From Halichondria panicea (lineage: Eukaryota > Porifera > Demospongiae > Suberitida > Halichondriidae), in NCBI RefSeq assembly GCF_963675165.1, contig NC_087380.1, positions 7,136,017-7,200,016 of the forward strand: a stretch of 64,000 nt of DNA. The letters are read 5' to 3'. The position numbers and the translations under genes were made by a program. The notes below the pieces were generated by a model, which was not told the origin of the DNA, searched no databases, and saw only the letters and a program-made list of their open reading frames with translations. Of this stretch, positions 13,231-26,740 are shown piece after piece; the first letter of the stretch is position 1; the number at the start of each line of letters is the position of its first letter.

Positions 13231-16200
13231 ACACACACACACACACACACACACAGCTTACCTGTCAGAGAGTCCGTAGCATTTCTTAAGATGCTGTTTG
13301 AGTAGTAACAGGAGCACACAACCTTGACTGGATCGACAGCAGTCAATGAGCTGACTCAAGTCACAAGGCTGCTGGCCTGTATGGGGACAAGCAGAGAGAT
13401 TTATTATTGACAATTAGCTCTAGAAATTGACAATTTTTAGAATTGATAGCAGAGGTATCAACGTACTGAGTGAGTGGATATCTTCATCGTCCAGATGGGC
13501 AGGTCCAGTGGAGACAGTACCTAGGGTCTGTATACACAACAGTAATGCACACACTGACAACAGTTCATTACCAGCAAGGTAGTGTTATAGTGGGGTGAGC
13601 AACAAAGGCCCCTCTAGATGCGTAACTATTACATTCATATGCACAATGTAGTCATGGTATGTAAATGATTTTAACCACAATATTTAGAATGTCTGATTTC
13701 AAATCAAAACATGTACATGTAAACATGTATAGTGGCCTGCTAATTTTAGGGGCGTATTTCCGCAAAGCTTTCAAGGGAAAATGCATGTTCGATATTATAT
13801 AACAAGTTCGCTAAAAAATACTCACAAAAATGGCCAATTATAGCGAAATTTAAACCCTCGAAATTACCCCCATTCAACTTAGAGATTTGTAAGCATACTT
13901 AGTAGATAGCAGAAATGATTCACACACCTCTCTGAACTGCTGTAATAGATTAGATCCGGTGACGGACACGGTGAGGTCGATGTGATGGACCACGAAGAGA
14001 GGCTCCTCTAGCGTGCTGTAGGGTAGGCAGGCCAGGTTGTCACCCAGGTAGAGCAGGAAACCAATACTGCACTTCTGAGGAAGAAGATGATTGTACATAC
14101 AGTACATGAACAAACAACCAGATAGACAGAGTAGTGCTTTTACATGCATGTAGGGTTGGGGTGGCTATAAGCATAGTTAAGCATAGTTTACAGGCTCCAA
14201 AGCTATTACAACCTCAAAACAAAATATTGAATATTTTGCAAATCAGCCAAATATCAGTGAGTTTCACGATCTAACCTTTGAGTTCTGGCAAGATCGTGAT
14301 GCCACACAAATACTGGTATAGATATTTGTAATTATAATTATTCTTGCAAAGCACTCAAAATCCATAAGATGCTCGCAAAAACTCTAGAAATGGTAACAAT
14401 ATTATTTATGGTAAACAGACCTCATAGTCCTCGAAGTGTCGCAGCAGTGATCTCAGGAATGCTCTGCGATGTTGCTTGTTTGAGCGCAGGAGAGTGTACA
14501 CATGACCCAGCAGTCCGAGCTGGCTGCCCACCGAGTCATTAGCAAACCCTCGTGGAACTTCCTGTACCAATACACACAGGAAGTGACATCACAGGAAGTA
14601 CTATCATACACTAAAAGAGCACTCACCCCAGCTATAATCTGCTGTAGCTCGTATGATTTCTTTATTCCACTGGTCAACTGGGTCTGTGGAGATGATGGTG
14701 TAGGAAGATGTATAATTATCACTTACATTTTAGCTAGCCTACGAAGCTAGCCTTTATATTAAACGTGCCTGCAAGAGATGCCCATATCTTTGAGTGTGTT
14801 CAGACAGTTCCCTGTCAGCCTGGCTCTTGGTCACTGCCTCATTGTCTGTGCTCATCACTATCAGGTAGGGGACACACTAGAGGGAGGGAGGGAGGGGCAA
14901 TACATCAGGACAGTGGATACTGAGACAGACTGCTAGGTATACATGCAGATACATTCGATCGATCGATATACTATAGTAGTGGTGTGAATAGCTAGTATAT
15001 CCAATACCTTCACAAGTAACAGCATTGGTTTCTAATACTCTTACATGTACCTGATTAGGATGAACGAGACCCTGATGCATGATCTGTACCACCGACTTGA
15101 TGGCTCCATTCCTGACAGCCCAGTCACTGTGCAGCATGGCCTCCAGTATAGGAGTAAGAAATGTCTGTGCTATACTGCTGCTCACACTGTGGAGATATAG
15201 AGGGAGTGAGGATAATGGGGATAGGGTAATTAGTCTTAATTACAAGGGACATCCCCTCAATCAGAGGCACATATGAGAGTATATAGCAGTGCCAATTAAC
15301 AGATTACTTGTACCTTGAGTGCTGATCTCCAAACTCCAGCAAATCAGTTTTTTCCACCTCAGACAACGTAGCTATATTGATACAAACAATGGCATTATGC
15401 ACAGATCAAGCTACACCAGGGACAGTGACTACACCAGGGACAGTGACTACACCAGGGACAGTGACTACCTTGAGTGTCGGCCATCTGTAGTTTAGTTTCA
15501 ACCTCCTTTAGATAATTGAGAATATTCCTCAAAACCTGCACATAATTATACGCTGTAAACGTACTTATAAAGTTCCAATCACAAAACCAAACGTAGCAAA
15601 ATATACAGAACAACTCTATGGCACCAATATATAGATACACACACACACAATAAGACAATAGGTTAGGATCAACGCATTTACTAGTGATATTCACCTGCAT
15701 TTTCTTGGCTGGATCAGAGTCGCGTGCCAGCCACTCAAAATATAGTTTCTTGACCTCTGGTTTGAGCATCATTTCAGGATAACGAATGGTCAACAATCCT
15801 ACACAGAGCAGGCGAACAATACTAGCAGAGTGCATGAGCATTATGAAAATACGATAAGGCAAACAAGAGTTTTCTACAATGAATATAAGTGCAAAACTGG
15901 TCCCTTTAGTAAAATGATCCTGAAGAACATGTACTGTATGCGAACGTACGTAAAGCTCTGAGAGATATGGACTATTTGTCTATACATGTATAATAATGTC
16001 AAGCCTGATGCTTTGTGTTACAATACACACACTTGTGTCACAGACTGACCTAGCCCCTGGGTGGCTTTGATCTGTAGCTCCTTATCGCCATTGATGATAA
16101 AGTACAACAGGTTGGAGTAGACCTGCTTGGCTGACGGACGTGTCTGTAGTATATAGGAACAGGAGCAGTACAAATTATGCAAATATAGATAATAGACGAA

Positions 16201-18428
16201 AATCGAGAGACAATTCTCCTAAAATAAGTACAATCAGTTGAATGTGCTAGCAAGAACACGTGATGTGTACAGTTGATGCTACCGTATAGCAGGTTATTTT
16301 CGTACATGTGGAAATTTTCGTATTTTATCGTATTGTAGAGCATCAAACAAAAATTAAAACTGCGAGACTATCGCAATAGATTCAACGTCAGCTGAGCTGT
16401 ACAAATATTTAGAATACAAAATATTTAATTGATCAGTTCATACGAAATTTGCATCAACGAAAATTACCCGCTATAATTATGGTATAACTATACAAATGCT
16501 TTTGGCCCAACTTACTGTGCCCTCTTTGACGGGTACTGTCTCCATATTGAAGTACTTGCACATGACACCCACAGTGAAGATGGAGCGCAGGAGAGAGCCT
16601 CTGTGTGACTGCCAGTGAGAGTCATTCGGGGTCGTACTGCGGATCACCCTCATAGAGTTCATACAATCTAGGGGAGGGGGGTACAGTACTCATAACAGTA
16701 ATTTTATGATTTTTTGAAAGCTTACATTGAGAATCGAAAAGTAAATTTTTGGCTGACAAACAAAATACCCATGCCCATAATTATACTATCTGAAAGAGCT
16801 CCTTCTAAGCTTTCAGAAAATCATAAAATCGTTGAATTTGGACCATCAGTATTCACTCTAGAATGCAGACAATAGATATTACTATTATAGGACTTCATTT
16901 AGAGGTGTAGGGGGGGGGATAGAACATAATTATGTACAACTACATTTTCCTTTAGTGCTCACTTGTGAACCGTGCATAGCAGTCGTGCACTAGTCCATAG
17001 TTGTGTGTCACTCTGTTGACAATAGCCCCCAGGCACTCCACACCACTGGCTATCAGCTGCAGAGAAATAACAATAAAAGATAGTTGACAATAGCACATGC
17101 AATTAGGACTAGAAATGGTAGAAATCGTGTAAGGCAACGTGTACTGTATTTGACAATTTATTGTTATTATTGTTATTGTCACTGTAATAGTATTTTCTTA
17201 CTATAGGTCCATAGTTCATGATGATTTTGACGATGTTACCCTCGAGGGCAGCAAGGAACGAGGGGGAGGGCCTGTCCATGAGAGGGACTACATCCTTCAA
17301 GATCCTAGCCATGTACAGTGGGACCATCGCCTGTGAGTGTGTGAGTGTGCGTGTGTGTGTGTGTGTGTGGGGGGGGGAGTAAATAAAGCATTAAACAAAA
17401 TAATTATGTCTCAACAACAATAATATAGTGGATAGTGGGCTTAGGAATATCTAATGCAAAACTATTTTCTAGTCACCTTCAAAACTACAATTTCGCGTTT
17501 TTTGCGGATTGACCTTGAACCTCGAAATTGGGAATCGTTGTTTACTCCCGGTATTGTAAAGACCTCTCTACCGTATATAGGGCCTAGGGGTGTGGTCATT
17601 TGAACCTCCATCCTCGAATAAAAAATTCCATAAAATGAGCAATCCGCGAAATTTTAGTTCCTTGAAAATAAAGCGCTTATACGATAATAGACAACAGTAC
17701 AGGTACTTAAGAATACTCACGTCAGTAGTTGATCCTAGATAGTGATGGAGGGTGGACACATGACTCAAAAGTAGCGATGGCCTGAGGCTACAGAATAAGT
17801 GGAGAGTCTTGGCACACGAGACTAAGTCCATTTTCTCTCCCTTCACGTTCTCATCGTGAGTTAGAACTTTCTGTACTAAACAGTCCACCATCTTCTGGCA
17901 AATACACAGTAGGGACTCTACAGCAGCCTTGTCTTCTGATTTCAACATCTAGTGTGAGCAAGCAAAATGCCAGTGATAGTGGTGGACAGGCAAACAGTCA
18001 CAATTGAGGGAAAAAGAAGTTTGAAAATACATGTAGCCAATTTAATTGCAGGAAAGCTACTAACAAAGAAACTTACCGGTTTCACAAGTTGCTCAAACCA
18101 CTCGTGTTCACTCCACATACCAACCTGCAAGCACAAGTAACATAACAGCACACAGTGACTACATGAACACACCACATGAAATATATAGTGGTGTGTAGAA
18201 TGGCAACGTACGACAGTGGTGATGCTGGTGACCCTCCTGAGGAGAGAGTCAGTCTCAGAGCTGATCGGGGGAGGGCTGAACCAGAACTCACGGAACACTC
18301 CCACGATCATTTGCTGGACAGTGAGTGAAGGAGTATACACGAGGCTACACTAGCAGCTCACACACACACACACACACACACACATGTATAGTCACGGGCT
18401 AAGTCTGCTCCCATCAACCTTGAACCAT

Positions 18429-18512
<84 letters not shown>

Positions 18513-21500
18513 TAGTCAAGGGCTAAGTCTGCTCCCATCAACCTTGAACCATGTGTACTGCATTGGTTGTTTAAAGCTGCCAGGCACACGATTATTCAGG
18601 GATATAAAAATTACACCCAGAATAAATTTTCAAATGATGACTATAATCCTTAATTCAACACACAATGTGAGGCCTAAACGAGGTGATTAGTATCCCAACC
18701 ACTGATTATTATAAGCCCCCCCCCCCCAAATAGCTAGACTATTCACCGAGATTATGTTGGACCAGTCAAACATACTTAGAGTAGACCAATTGCAGGCAAA
18801 GACTCTTTATTCCACACTCTACATACCTTGACTGACACTTCTTCAAATTCTATTCTCTTGAGAATGGTGAGGCAGATCTCGTCCACCTTGACACAGTCAG
18901 GCTGGAGTACACACACGTCCTTGAAGATCTTGAGCACACGTTTGCGAACACTCACTCCTGAGTCCTGTATCATGCGTTCTGTTAGCCTCTATAAGTGTTA
19001 GCCTCTATAAGTGTTAGCCTCTATAAGTGTTAGCCTCTATAATAGTGTTAGCCTCTATACAGTGATAGCCTCTATATAGTGTTAGCCTCAATATAGTCTG
19101 CATGATGTATATACATTATGTACAGCTGTTCATTAATCCCAAGTCCGTCTTCCATCGGTAGTCTTCAAACTTGGAGATCCTTGACAAGTCTAGTCAATAC
19201 TACAATATCAAAACTACTACGTATACAATCAGTACTCCTTACTCTGATTCTCTGACAGAGCATGTCATAATACTGCAGTGTCAGCTCTGGTCTGTTCAGA
19301 ATAAAACGACCAACAAAATCCACTGCAGCTTCTCTCACAAGTGTCGAGTTATCGTTGCCCCTAATCTCAATCATCTTCTGAACATCCAACTATACATGCA
19401 AGAAGATTGTACACAAGTTAAATATGAACACACAGTATGATTGGTTAGGGTTGGCAGTGATGTGCCCTGACTTCTGAAGTGGTGGCTATTTTCAATCTTG
19501 AATCAAAAGTTCAAAGTTCAACATACAAATTTGCCTCTTTTATGCAGTGAACTAAGCCTAAAACATGGTTTTGTCTAGCACCATGGACCAGTGTGGGCAC
19601 ATCCCTGGCTGCTGGTAGTACTTACCCTGGAGAGTATTCCAGGGTCAACAGCCACTATGGTAGAGAGTGACTTCATAGCCCTCGTCCTTACATGCACAGC
19701 AGGGTCATTCAGTACACGAATAAACTGGAAGGAGGGGATAGAGTGTGTACATAACCATAGCCTCAGTTCCAGGCCTTTTAATATTGTAGTTTATGCTGGA
19801 GTGGATTAATAGTAAATTGAGGGGGTGAGCTATGTACAGTAGAACCTCGATTATCCGGACACCTTGGTTCCAGAAGCAGGCCGGATAAGTGAATATGCCG
19901 GATAATCGAATAGATAAACCACGCCTTGATCCACCCACTTTATTGATGAACAGCAGTGCCACATGGTTGTCTGCGCATGCGCAAAAGAAAAGCAGGCATG
20001 TCTCCATGGTAACAGCTGCAACGCGCATGCGCATTTGAGGGACACGCCCATTTTCTGAATTATGTAATCTGATTAAAAAGAAAACTGCCAAGCCGGATAA
20101 TCGAGGTTCCGGATAATCGAGGGCCGGATAATCGAGGTTCTACTGTAATACCAAGTACCGTATAGCGGGTAATTTTTGTGGGGTAAAATATTCGTTATTT
20201 TCGTGGGCAAGCTGACCTCCACGAAATTTAACGTAGGCGTGGCTTACTGCTCATTCAAATTACGGACACTCTAACATGTATATCGGCTAGCTATGTATTC
20301 TCACTGCAACTCACATCTCTGAGGTACATATCAAAGCTTTTGGACAGTGCTCTATACGAGGCCAGTGATTTTGTGACCACCACAGCTCTCTTATCATCCA
20401 GCACACCCTCCAACCTCTTAAGAGAGTTTCTCTTCTTTGGATTGAGTAAAGACCGTAACATACTAATCTTTGTTTCAGACTGCTGCATGGCCATAGCTGA
20501 GTTGGTGATCTCTGCGGTGTCAATGGCGTCCAGATCGTCAATTGTTGATGGGTCTTTGAGTAATTTTTCAAGCTCAACTTGACTATCATAAATCCACTGG
20601 GCAATGTAGAAATCCCTCGCATACTGTGAGAGAGGGGGGGGAGAGGAGGTTAGTATGAGAGTAAACCAGTTATCAGGGGGAAAGATCACAACAAAAAGAA
20701 ACTTATTTGCTGGTGCTGCCGACATTAGACTCCGACGAGGTAAAAAGCAGTACATGTAGGCACAAAAGTAGGGGCATTTCAATGAGCTACTAAGAATATA
20801 TAGATAGAGATATGTTTGGGCTTACAGTGTAGGCAGGGTCTGTATCACTCTTCCTGTTGATGTAGGCAATGAGGCACTTCTGAAACTGCTGCATGTTATC
20901 AGCAAACGCATCCTGCAAGGGAGGAGACAGAACACATTAACTTGACGCAACAACTTATGATTTTCTGAAAGCTTATAAAGGACAGATGGTATGCTTAAAT
21001 CTCAAATTTGAAACGGGTCTTAATTTCGACCATAGCTAAAAATAGACTTTTGATTTAATACATCCTCTGAAAGTCCTCTCTTGAAATAATATGAAATTAA
21101 CGTTATTGGACCAACGGAATGCCAGTTATGGCCGTTCAAAGATGCCCTATTGAATATCTATATCATAGGCGGTACCATTCTCCTCATTTCAGTGGGTGAT
21201 GGAGTCTTCCTGTCATCCTGACACTCTAGAGTCTGGGCCAGTATCTCGATGTGTTCCTGTGCGTCCCTCTCACTCCCAGCCATGACATCACTCCTCAGAC
21301 GAGCCGCTATTGTCCCCAGATGATCAATGGACGTGAGGCGAAGACTTTGCTCATTGCTACGAACACTGAAGGTGCGAGTCTGAGGGAGGAAGACATTGTA
21401 TTAACAGTGATGTGACCAGAATTTTCAAACCAGTGGTTATTTTCAAACCTCAATTCCATTTATTTGCTTCTTTAATGTGGTGAAATAGGCCTGGTTACTT

Positions 21501-24500
21501 TGTCTAGAGGTGATTAGTACCAACCACCACCGACCAGTGCGGGCACATCCTTGTATTAAGATATCAGGAGGGCAAACCCATAATTATGGTAAGGATCATC
21601 ACACATGAAAGCTATAATTTACTACTGTACTTATAACTAGAGTTGGGCCGTTCATTTCACACACAACCATCCACCCCTCCCCTCCCCCCCCCCCACCACC
21701 TCACCAGTAGTCTTGCCAGTAGTGTGAGCACAGCTTCAGAGGCAGGCCACTCTGGAAGGTTGAGGGTGGAGAGCAAGTCCTGTACAAAGTTCTCAAACAG
21801 TGGTCTGTAGTCATCCTCGTCCTTACCACCAGTGCACCTATAGAATACAGAGGATACACTGTACATACAAGTACACTGTGGAGTAGTCATAACTGTTTTG
21901 TTAAGAACTTTTCTGAAAGTTTATTTCTGAGCCAGAAACAATTTTTAAGAAAACTTACTTTTTCTGAAACTTTGTCAAGAACTTGTTTGCAATGGAGAGC
22001 GCAAGGTCATAGCCTGTGGTCAGCTGCAGGTCAAGCTCATCTCCCTGTAGCATGCATCAGTCAAATACATTGGTAAATATTACATAGGCTGTAATGAGAA
22101 GCTCAAATCACATAGTACATGATAACTGTACCTTGAGTTCAGTCCCATCACTATTATCACGAGGTGAGACTAGACACTGGACCAACTGTAGCACTAGAGC
22201 TGTTAGCATCTGTATACTCCCACCATTGGACAACCTGGCACAACCACACACATCATTACACAACCAGTCAAGAGTACATAATAAAAGAGAGAGAGCACAC
22301 ATACTGTGCATCAGATGGAAAGTAACGTGAACTTTGTCTGAAACGCAAGATCAATAATGACAATTTGGCAATAACATTATTGCTGCCTCGAGGCAAGTGG
22401 CGGCTCCTGGCGCTCTGATTGGTCAGTTAGCAAGCAGGATGTCAGGTTAATACATCTGATGTAAGGTAATGCTTTGTTCGATACTCTTTCTCTTTTATTA
22501 TGGACTCTTGCCATAGTATAATCCTACACTTACTTAAAGCTGCGCAGGTTCCTCTTGCTTGTGGGCAGCTTTGCCAGGGAGGAAAATATCTCCTCTATAA
22601 TCAAGTCTCTGTGCTTCTCATATCGAGAAAATATCTGCAAGCACACAAAATGCGATCATTTATCATCAGTTCATTTGGGATTTGGAGTGACCTACCGAAC
22701 GCACTAGCCTCAGGGCACTCAGCTGTAGGACACTCACATTCTCCACAAAGAAAGGCACTATACCAAGTCCTGTCAACTGCAGTAGTGGGGTATCATATAA
22801 ACTCTTGAAATATCGCTCCAAATTATGGTCTAAAATACCAGACAACTGTGTATACATGTACAATACATATACTCCAATGGGGTAGCCTTGCTAAAATTAA
22901 TGCCCTGTAAAACTCATGGCTAACTATGTAAAACAAGGCTCTGAGACTACCACACTCCCTCACATTGAGTATGGTGGCATCAGTGAGAGGGTGGCTCTCC
23001 ACCAGGTGTGCTACATCCCCCAGTACTACTGTCAGCTTGTGGTACACAGCCAGAGTGTCCCTGTCAGTGGAGTGACCAGCACCACCACGACGCTTCTTGG
23101 TATGTGCTACAGCCGCGTCTGTGTGCAGGGTACAAGTAGCAGCAATGAAGACTATGTATCAGTAATACAGAGTTACGATAAGTATTAAAAAGTTGAAGTA
23201 TTAAAAAAGGTTAAACAACACGGCTGTACATGCATACATGTACGTACATCTACAGTGGATTGCAGTGCATTTGCAACAGAGATTTGTCTCTGTGACAGCA
23301 AAACCATAATTAGGTGCGTATGAATACCAAACTGAAAGATTTAGCGTAGTTGAATAATTTCGGCCACTTCTACGAAAAATAAAATAAAGACAGAACCTAA
23401 TCTACCTAAAAAGGACAAGTTGGGCCGTCGCCCGGTTTCCGTGAAACGTTTATAGTTTTACTGCACACAACTTAATCGGTTAGTACCTTTGTATTCCATT
23501 TTGTAGACAAAGTCAAACTGTGGATAGATGTTATTCTCCAGATGGTATTTGGTGACAGTGATGATTTGTTCAATGGACTCCTCCACCAGCACATTGTTGG
23601 GTATGTGTGGTGTCGTGGCTACATGGAGTATACAAATGGCCGCATCACAGGAACGAAGAACTCTATCTCGAGAATGCTCCCTCCACATGCGAGGCTCATA
23701 CCCCACACCTTCCTGTAAGGGGGAGGGGCATCTTAGGAACTACAAAACTGGTCAAGTTACAGAGGCGTGGCGTAAAAGGCTATTTTTGTATTATCCGTAT
23801 TACTAGAATGCAAACATAATTATGCGAACTTTGTAAAAATAAGACTGCAAAACCTAAACCAGTACTGGTAACTACACACGATCATTGCCACAATGCATCG
23901 CAAAGGGTAAAATTATCTGCTGATTTGGCTCATTTGCAAAGGGTTTTTTCACTCGCAAAATATTCTAATACGGCATACAGAATTGTGAGGCTTACTGGAG
24001 GTATGTGTAGCAGTAGCTGAGCACTGTCCAGTACATGAGTGTCCATGACCTGCAGTAGACCCACCAGCCTGTCCACAGGTACCTGAGTAGAGGAATAACA
24101 CTTTATGAAACAATACAGTCTCTATGAGATAAGGTTGTATTGATGCATTTAACAAGTCTTCATACTAGCCATTAGAGCTATTTGACTAACCCTTATGCTT
24201 AAACATTCCCAAAAAAGACTAGATGTACAGTACTTAATATTGTACACAGGGCAAGCTTAGGAAAAAAATTGCAGCATTATTATAAGTTTCTGGCTCACCT
24301 CATGGAGTAGCCGATGTTGCTTTAACGAGAACACCTCAGCGGCTAGCTTGTTCACAACCAGACTAGTCAGTAGCTCATCTGTACATGTATACACAACACA
24401 GTACATTGTAGTATGTGATGTACCATACAGCGTGTATATTTCGAGGGTATAAAACTTTCGCATTATTCGCTGATTAAGCATGTACTGCAAAATATCACAT

Positions 24501-26414
24501 GCATGCATGCGCCAAAAGGCTGCTGGTCCAGGAAAATTAAATCCACAAAATTCTTTCTAGCGGTCTTTCCGTAAAAGCGTACAACCTCCCGGTATACAGT
24601 ATACGTAGCACATACCTCCAACGCTTAGGTCCACTGAAGACTCCAATAATCTGATAAACTTGGCCAGCTTCAAGTCACGCTCAGAATCTGCTTATTGGCA
24701 AATTGGTAACACGTACTGTATTAATACATTTGAATGTGGATGCCACTTACTGTGCTTGCTGTGATGATGATGTTTTTTCTTCTTTTTCTTGGGAACTACA
24801 AAATAATATAAAATCGTTTCAACATCAGGGAAAATTCACTTCCCCCAATTTAGAATACACAATTATGTATCTATACTAAACACCAAAAGGCACAGTACGA
24901 AAACAACACTATAATTATTATTATTACACATGTAACAAATAATATTATTCACATTTTTGATGCTCGAGTGGTACTGATTGTCCCTCAATCATAGTGAAGC
25001 CAGACTCCTCCCCCTTCTTGTAGTCAGGTGGTGGTAGTACACCAGAGAGCCTGGATCGAGGTAGTCGCACTGTGAGGTGGTTGGGCCCACTCTCTCTCTT
25101 GAGGTTACGCGGAATTGAGACTATTAGTTTACGACGTTTAGTGGCCTGTGGTTGCTTCCGCTGCTGCACTGCATGTACGGCTTTATCTATGAGGAGAAAA
25201 ACACATACTGTGTTGAGCTATACAATTGGTGTGTGTGGGAGGAGGTGTGTGTGTGGGGGGGAAGGTGTGTGTGTGTGTGGGAGGTGGGTATACATTTACT
25301 TAGAAATGTTGCAAACGTACACAGCCTGAAGTACAAGATAAACATTTACTAATGTACCTGATTCTGAGCTTGAAGATACAATACATCTTTTCTTGGATTG
25401 CTTGTTGACCTTCTGTTTCTTAGCACTGCTAGCAGGGACCACACTGACTGATGTATCAGCAACTGGTAGAGAAATACAGAGACTGAATATAAACTAAACA
25501 TCAAAAATAGATGTGCTTACGATTTGTCCATCCACCTAGTTGTGTGGGTCTATGGCTTTTATGTAGATTAGTCCCCTGTAGGCATTCTGGACACAACACA
25601 CATGTATTACAATCATGTATGTGCATGAATACTATAACTGTGCATGCTGTAGCATGAATTTCTTATCAGTGGCTGCATCTCTCACTTGGGTCAATCTTGT
25701 CCAGTTTAATAACAGGTTGCATGTTGAACATAACGGCCTGAATGAGCGGTGGTGCCTTCATGTTGGGGGAGGCGGGGACGGTCTGGGGAGGGGGCTCCTT
25801 CAAATCACTGCAGAATGAAAATAATTACTCAATAATTATCTTTACGTCCTTTACTTCCCATAATAATGCTTTACAATTTTGTATGTGTAATGCTAGTGCT
25901 CCTAAATGGTAGCGTCGCACAATACATGTGCAAACGTATTTTATTTTTGGTAGTAGTTTTTAGTATCTCAAAGCTCCATAGAAAGCTATAAACGTATGTG
26001 GACATAACTCCGTTAAAATACGTAATATTCAATAGAGGGACAATGGTTCATTTTTACGCCTCACAGGAAGCTGCAATCGACTGATAGGAGAGCCTCTGTT
26101 ATCTTGGCTGTGATGATAGGGTCCGTGGTATTGAGGAGGCGTCGAGTGTCAGCACTTATCCCTTTAGTGCCCAGAGCACACCTCTCCACAGACGTGGGCA
26201 ACCCACAGGGCAATGGCAGGTCTCCCAATACTATAGAATAAATAATAATGGTATAAATAGCTCAAAGCATTTACGTATGTGTGTGCGTGCATACACAGGG
26301 TTTCACAGTGCTTAATTATGCACAATAGGTACACTGACCATCCAAAAGTGGTGCTATTCCTACTAGACTTGGATAGGACTGTCTGTAATCGTCTTGGCTT
26401 GGGGAGGACTGCAT
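11686..26414 (-). CDS. NIPBL: Nipped-B/NIPBL/SCC2 cohesin loading factor, more than 30 exons
   Basis: Large gene read right to left. The first exon starts at ATG 26414 (MQSSPSQDDYRQSYPSLVG); the next, about 26067-26231, carries LGDLPLPCGLP, matching the N-terminal NIPBL motif. A short basic region follows (24756-25463; PKKKKKKHHHH). The HEAT core includes 23487-23714 (YHLENNIYPQFDFVYK), 22130-22235 (LTALVLQLVQCL), 21706-21840 (DYRPLFENFVQDLLSTLN), 19155-19390 (EAAVDFVGRFILNRP), 18830-18965 (SVRKRVLKIFKDVCV), 13935-14075 (NLACLPYSTLEEPLF) and 12900-13080 (KYSPTEPSKTYDKAV). The basic tail (12006-12170, RPKKKRK) joins a last exon (11686-11744) ending SDESDEDPDYYTR. SCC2 with MAU2 loads cohesin onto chromatin in the nucleus. 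About 350 codons precede the conserved core, far fewer than in vertebrates. The gene is head-to-head with WDR18. Confidence 0.95.
13160..13258. repeat. (CA)n microsatellite in a NIPBL intron
   Basis: Long CA tract with a CG-rich lead-in ('acgtacgcgcgcgcaca'), ending 1-2 bases from the minus-strand splice donor of the exon near 13260-13380. Confidence 0.85.
15409..15466. repeat. 18-bp tandem repeat (about 3 copies) abutting a splice donor
   Basis: Three head-to-tail copies of 'ctacaccagggacagtga'. On the minus strand the array begins directly after the NIPBL exon ending ...ACTCAAG, so each unit also repeats the donor-like 'gtagtcac'. Confidence 0.7.
16281..16488. mobile_element. MITE with TATAGCGGG-type ends (NIPBL intron)
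   Basis: Starts ACCGTATAGC and ends cccgctataa-like. Internal text ('cgtattgtagagcatca', 'agattcaacgtca', 'gtacaaatatttagaatac') is shared with copies at 28024-28214, 35930-36083 and 49568-49741. No coding capacity. Confidence 0.65.
18358..18561. repeat. Tandem duplication coupled to (CA)n tracts
   Basis: Two copies of a ~65-bp block ('atgtatagtcacgggctaag' ... 'catgtgtactgca') are each preceded by a CA run, the second far longer. The blocks are nearly identical, so the duplication is recent. It lies in a NIPBL intron. Confidence 0.85.
18976..19092. repeat. ~17-bp tandem repeat (tgttagcctctataag)
   Basis: Six or seven imperfect copies of 'tgttagcctctataag' in a NIPBL intron, upstream on the minus strand of the exon ending near 18965. 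Confidence 0.8.
19837..20145. mobile_element. Pogo/Tigger-type MITE, 309 bp, with NRF1-like palindromes
   Basis: Perfect 22-bp terminal inverted repeats begin CAGTAGAACCTCGATTATCC, and TA lies directly outside both ends, as expected for Tc1/mariner-pogo insertions. It has no transposase frame, so it is non-autonomous. It carries TGCGCATGCGCA (19972-19983) and GCGCATGCGC (20024-20033), both matching the NRF1 palindrome. It lies in a NIPBL intron. Confidence 0.85.
24416..24606. mobile_element. Decayed MITE of the TATAGCGGGTATATTTCGAGGG family
   Basis: Contains 'gtatatttcgagggtataaa', 'cgctgattaagcatgtact' and 'aaaggctgct', in the same order as copies at 36642, 38976 and 63565, but both ends have decayed. 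It lies in a NIPBL intron. Confidence 0.5.
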
Positions 26415-26740
26415 ATCTGTTTATTCCAATTAATGCACACTTTAATTAATAGTTCCCTTCTCTCCTTCCGCCTTCTTTCTTTGCACAAATTCAAGACACA
26501 CACTAACTAACACAATAAGCTATACACACACACTAACTAGCTAATACAATACGCTAGCTCTAGAACAAGCAAGCTAGTACAATACATAGTTTATGTATTT
26601 ATACAGTTCATATGGATGCAGCTGCGGGGAAATTAGTAGTGCTGAGTCAGCCATTTTTGTGCTGAGTTGGCAGAATCACTTTTTTTTCTTTTTTTCTTTC
26701 CTCCAACCCACGTGGCAGAGCTTTACCGAGGAACTTTACA
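26415..26740. promoter_or_regulatory. Shared bidirectional promoter region, NIPBL / WDR18
   Basis: Only 326 bases separate the two divergent start codons. It holds a T-rich stretch (26681-26700) and an E-box CACGTG at 26709-26714, 27 bases before the WDR18 ATG. No TATA box is evident. The promoter role is inferred from position. Confidence 0.6.

Noticed and set aside
18392-18589. Cys-Val and His-Thr repeat proteins, also at 47604-48047 and 61647-62049
   Set aside because: These are (CA)n/(GT)n microsatellites read in frame; no splice or motif context.
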